Source: an uncultured Ruminococcus sp.
GTDB lineage: Bacteria > Bacillota > Clostridia > Oscillospirales > Ruminococcaceae
NCBI GenBank assembly: GCA_910577575.1
Contig: CAJTOG010000041.1
Span: 1 to 17,458, forward strand
Direction: 5' to 3'
DNA: 17,458 nucleotides
Shown here: positions 14,840-17,458 of the stretch, in pieces
Position numbering within the stretch: position 1 is the stretch's first letter
Layout of the letters: each line of letters starts with the position of its first letter
Program-made: the position numbers and the translations under genes
Notes under the pieces: model-generated
What the model was told of the DNA's origin: nothing
The model's database searches: none
What the model saw: the letters and a program-made list of their open reading frames with translations, nothing else

Positions 14840-15784
14840 TTAATTACAGTAATTCGATTTCAGCTTCAATATTCTATCCTCTATTTCTTTTATTACCTTT
14901 TTGAATTCTTCATCCGTTTTTCCGGTAGGATCTTCTAATCCCCAATCATCATCGAATGGTCTGCCTATAAACGGACACCCCACATCACATCCCATTGAAA
15001 TTGCAATATCAGGAGTGGGTATTTCATCGAATGTCTTGCTGTATTGGGTTAGCTCCATGTCAATACCGTAAAGTTGTTTCATAAGTCTTACAGCATCTTG
15101 ATTTATCTGCGGTTTTGTTTCTGTACCTGCGGAATAAATGTCAAAAACATCACCTGCAAAATGTTTTCCGAGAGCTTCTGCAATCTGACTGCGGCAAGAG
15201 TTATGCACGCAAATAAAAGCAACCGCCTTCTTTTGCTTTTTATAAAATGGGCATTTTTCTTTAATACATTGCTGATTTTTCGCATTGAAACTGCATTGGA
15301 TTCCGGTGCTTTCTAATTTTACATCATAGTTTTCATTGATATGGTTAATCGCTTTCTGAAAACTTAGATAAGCATCTCTCTTACAGCATCTCGGACCTCC
15401 TACTTTTGACAAACTATATAATGCTTCTGACGTGAATTCCATATGTTTTCCCCATGCAGAATCTGAACTCAACGGGCCGGTAGAATCAATAATGGATAGT
15501 GAAGCGCCCATTGAACTGACGGCACCACAAACGCCCCACATACCGCAAGTTGCTCCGGGCATCTGTAGACCTCGTTTCATAAGTTCATTTAAACTTATTT
15601 GTAAGTCTATTTTCCCGCCTGCATTGTGATAGGCTGTTAACAACGCTGCACCATCCAACACATGATGTTCCAGTCCGTGTATTCTGATAAAATCCATATG
15701 AGCAATATTATTAAAAATTTCTATAGGATTTCTGCTTGTTTCCTGTAAACAAGCATTTGCGATTTTCTTTGCAATTTCTTCCAT
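14840..15784 (-). CDS. arsC: DUF5714-like domain fused to thioredoxin-type arsenate reductase
   Basis: 314 residues, two parts. Residues 188-314 are a low-molecular-weight phosphatase-type arsenate reductase: the P-loop CX5R is CVHNSCR (192-198), the resolving cysteines are C266 and C270 in MGCDVGCP, and DDWGLEDPTGK (279-289) is the family signature. It should reduce arsenate to arsenite. Residues 1-187 look like the DUF5714 family: conserved LEHHVLDGAALL (38-49), GATCGMWGVCGAVSSMG (77-93), GGPRCC (129-134) and a Cys cluster at 164, 173 and 178. The many cysteines suggest binding of a metal, arsenite or a cofactor, but its activity is unknown to me. I start at 15784, with AAAGGTGG upstream and only 2 bases after the arsR stop; an earlier in-frame start lies inside arsR. 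No efflux pump or methyltransferase gene is nearby. It is antisense to the tail genes between tape measure and distal tail protein. Confidence 0.85.
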   Translation of the reverse strand: MEEIAKKIANACLQETSRNPIEIFNNIAHMDFIRIHGLEHHVLDGAALLTAYHNAGGKIDLQISLNELMKRGLQMPGATCGMWGVCGAVSSMGASLSIIDSTGPLSSDSAWGKHMEFTSEALYSLSKVGGPRCCKRDAYLSFQKAINHINENYDVKLESTGIQCSFNAKNQQCIKEKCPFYKKQKKAVAFICVHNSCRSQIAEALGKHFAGDVFDIYSAGTETKPQINQDAVRLMKQLYGIDMELTQYSKTFDEIPTPDIAISMGCDVGCPFIGRPFDDDWGLEDPTGKTDEEFKKVIKEIEDRILKLKSNYCN

Positions 15785-15786
15785 TG

Positions 15787-16062
15787 CTATTCCACCTTTC
15801 CCAATGAGCTGACATGACAACAAAATTCTTTCCAAGTATTCTCGTTTACGGAATAATGATGCCATTTCCCTTCTTTTCTGTCAATCACCAGACCGCATTC
15901 ACATAAAATTTTCATGTGATGCGATAATGTTGGCTGTGTGATCTCAAAAGCCTCCAAAAGTTTACATCCACATTTCTCTCCATCGAATAACATTTGAATT
16001 ATACGCAAACGAGAACTGTCTCCCAACGCCTTGCATATTATAGCTAAATCCTTAGTATTCAT
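15787..16062 (-). CDS. arsR: ArsR-family metalloregulatory repressor
   Basis: 91-residue winged-helix repressor of the ArsR/SmtB family. The start KDLAIICKALGDSSRLRIIQ is typical, the recognition helix is ITQPTLSHHMKIL (41-53), and the wing is KEGKWHHYSVNE (63-74). Cys31 and Cys33 in EKCGCKL sit where E. coli ArsR has its arsenite-binding CVC, and C54 and C56 give a second CXC. In the absence of arsenite or antimonite it should bind the palindrome over its own promoter and shut off itself and the downstream fusion gene. The ATG at 16062 is preceded by GAGGTG. First gene of the two-gene antisense cassette. Confidence 0.92.
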   Translation of the reverse strand: MNTKDLAIICKALGDSSRLRIIQMLFDGEKCGCKLLEAFEITQPTLSHHMKILCECGLVIDRKEGKWHHYSVNENTWKEFCCHVSSLGKVE

Positions 16063-16083
16063 ATTTCACCTCACATTGATATA

Positions 16084-16125
16084 TGTCTATGTGTTTATTA
16101 TAGCACATACATAGACACTTGTCAA
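16084..16125 (-). promoter_or_regulatory. Consensus promoter with ArsR operator palindrome
   Basis: On the minus strand TTGACA (16125-16120), a 17-base spacer and TATAAT (16102-16097) form a perfect sigma-70 promoter. TGTCTATGT at 16084-16092 is the exact inverse complement of ACATAGACA at 16109-16117. These 9-base arms flank the -10 box, one within the spacer and one just downstream, which would block polymerase when ArsR is bound. Confidence 0.9.
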
Positions 16126-16166
16126 TACGTTTTCAATTTTTTACACCAGAAAGGAGGTTCATAACC

Positions 16167-17018
16167 ATGCGATTCACCTTAATTTTAGAAAACGAAACCA
16201 GAGAGCAAATCAATATGACAACCACTGTCAACCAGTATATGACCTCCGAAATTGACGGACTTTATCCTCCGGCTGGAACGATCAGCACCTCTACCTACGC
16301 AGGCATGGACGGCAGTTATCTCAATAATGCTTTTATCGAGAAACGTAACGTTGTAATCAGTTTTGAGATGCGTGGGATTAACATTGAAAAGCGTCGCCAT
16401 ACACTATACAGAGTAGTGAAAACTTCCCGATATATCAGGGTTTATTATAAAACTGCAAATATTGATGTATATACTGAGGGATATGTTGAGACGTGCGAAA
16501 TCAATAATTTTCAGCAGTTGGTAAGCGGGCAGATTTCTATTATCTGCCCTGATATTTACTGGTATTCCACCGATACGCAAATCGCCGAATATTCACAGGT
16601 TTTCGGTTCTTTTCACTTCATTTTCCCTGATAATGATGAACCGTTTCCGATTGGTATATACAACACACAGAATACAATGACAATTCAGAATGACGGTGAT
16701 GAGACAGGCTTCACGCTTGAAATTTCGGGCGGACCTGCAAAGAATCCTACAATCCATAATATTGTAACAGGCGAATATATGCAGGTTTCAGGCGATATTG
16801 AACAGAGTGACATCATCAGAATTACTACAAAAACAGGCAATAAAACCGTAACTCTGGAGCGTAATGGAGTGGTGACAAATATCATCAACCGCCTTGTTTC
16901 GGGTTCTGCGTGGCTGAATCTTCGTGAGGGTGAAAATAAATTTGCTTTGAGTGCGGCAAGCGGACTCCGAAATTTAAAAGTTCGCCTGATTCATAGAAAT
17001 GCTTATCTGGGGGTATAA
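16167..17018 (+). CDS. Distal tail protein (Dit-like)
   Basis: 283 residues of the siphovirus tail component family (PF05709). The conserved N-terminal half forms the hexameric ring at the tail tip: SEIDGLYPPAGTISTSTYAG, then EKRNVVISFEMRG, RHTLYRVVKTSRYIRVYYKT and the CPDIYW motif near 130-135. The C-terminal half is a beta-sandwich (GGPAKNPTIHNIVTGEYMQV). It links the tail tube to the baseplate or receptor-binding assembly. The start at 16167 is set by AAAGGAGG about 10 bases upstream; an earlier in-frame codon at 16119 would read through the ars promoter region. Separated from the tape measure gene by the ars cassette, although these two genes are normally adjacent. Confidence 0.88.
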   Translation: MRFTLILENETREQINMTTTVNQYMTSEIDGLYPPAGTISTSTYAGMDGSYLNNAFIEKRNVVISFEMRGINIEKRRHTLYRVVKTSRYIRVYYKTANIDVYTEGYVETCEINNFQQLVSGQISIICPDIYWYSTDTQIAEYSQVFGSFHFIFPDNDEPFPIGIYNTQNTMTIQNDGDETGFTLEISGGPAKNPTIHNIVTGEYMQVSGDIEQSDIIRITTKTGNKTVTLERNGVVTNIINRLVSGSAWLNLREGENKFALSAASGLRNLKVRLIHRNAYLGV

Positions 17019-17020
17019 AA

Positions 17021-17458
17021 ATGCATATTGAAGTATATAAAATGGCTATAAACGGCGAAAATCTGACAATTACACTTGAGGCAGTCTGTGATAGTTTTTC
17101 AAGTCTGCTGTGGGACGTTGAGTATTATCAATGCGGAAGTTTTGAAATCTACATTGCTGCAACTTCCGAAAATCTCCGCACTTTCCAAAAGGATAGAATT
17201 ATCGGACGCAGTGATGATAAACGGCACTATGGAATAATTGAAAAAATTCAGCTTAATGCAGATGCCGAAAATGGTGATTATCTTACAGTTTCAGGCAGAT
17301 TCTTAATGTGTATATTAGAACGTAGAATCATTTATCCAACACTGTTTTTTACATCAGAAAAAACATATGCTGAAATTGTGCGTGAAGCCGTTCATAACAA
17401 CTGTATGAAGCGTGGCGATGGTCTTGTTCGTATGATTCCAAGATTGAAACTGGGCGGA
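17021..17458 (+). CDS. Gp37-like tail tip protein, cut by the window edge
   Basis: The first 146 codons of a larger gene that runs past the end of the window. The opening (MHIEVYKMAINGENLTITLE, then a Trp in LLWDVEYYQCGSFEIYI), the strand RIIGRSDDKRHYGIIEKIQ and the segment RFLMCILERRIIYPTLFFTS resemble the siphovirus ReqiPepy6 Gp37-like family (PF14594), a baseplate or tail-lysin-like protein that follows Dit in many Firmicute phages. It starts 2 bases after the distal tail stop, behind GGGGGT. Family assignment is from resemblance of this N-terminal part and its position. Confidence 0.7.
   Translation, partial: MHIEVYKMAINGENLTITLEAVCDSFSSLLWDVEYYQCGSFEIYIAATSENLRTFQKDRIIGRSDDKRHYGIIEKIQLNADAENGDYLTVSGRFLMCILERRIIYPTLFFTSEKTYAEIVREAVHNNCMKRGDGLVRMIPRLKLGG

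Noticed and set aside
1..17458. CRISPR array, tRNA genes, integrase gene or attachment sites
   Set aside because: None seen: no regularly spaced repeats outside the tape measure gene, no tRNA-like folds noticed, no recombinase gene, and no direct repeat pair that could be called att sites.

Overview
The window is mostly a stretch of prophage, or prophage remnant, of an HK97-type tailed phage (siphovirus) from a Firmicute. The protein families, the strong Shine-Dalgarno sites and the AT-rich base composition fit a gut clostridium (Ruminococcus-like or Lachnospiraceae). This host call is inference from family resemblance only. The standard genetic code fits: TGA ends several genes cleanly.

Layout. 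Bases 3-194 are a GC-richer fragment of a chromosomal TPR-type protein that stops abruptly. From about 194 to 1805, on the minus strand, lies a replication pair: a DnaD-like initiator and a DnaC-like helicase loader whose 3' end is cut off at the same point. Bases 1806 to about 1950 are non-coding and hold a terminator-like hairpin. From about 1957 the late operon runs on the plus strand: terminase large subunit (missing its N-terminus), portal, ClpP-like prohead protease, major capsid protein, head-tail connector, head-closure protein, HK97 gp10-like protein, tail completion protein, major tail protein, tail assembly chaperone G and its -1 frameshift extension T, tape measure protein (in two pieces separated by one in-frame stop), distal tail protein and the start of a Gp37-like tail protein.

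Three cargo cassettes sit between late genes on the opposite strand. Each has its own sigma-70-type promoter with a 17-base spacer. (1) An unrecognised 254-residue protein between terminase and portal. (2) A RelB/DinJ antitoxin followed by a YoeB/Txe toxin gene broken by two in-frame TGA codons, between the tail chaperone and the tape measure gene. (3) An arsR gene followed by a DUF5714-like/arsenate reductase fusion, between the tape measure and distal tail genes. Cassettes 2 and 3 have terminator-like hairpins at their downstream ends, and cassette 3 has a clear operator palindrome.

Two non-coding leaders, ahead of the capsid gene and ahead of the head-closure gene, are diverged copies of one element. 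Both can form a 7-bp stem with a 15-base loop in the same place, and two base pairs covary between the copies.

Taken together, the truncated terminase and helicase loader, the stop in the tape measure gene and the dead toxin suggest a decaying prophage in which the cargo genes remain intact. Assembly or amplification chimerism is a real alternative for the two abrupt junctions.
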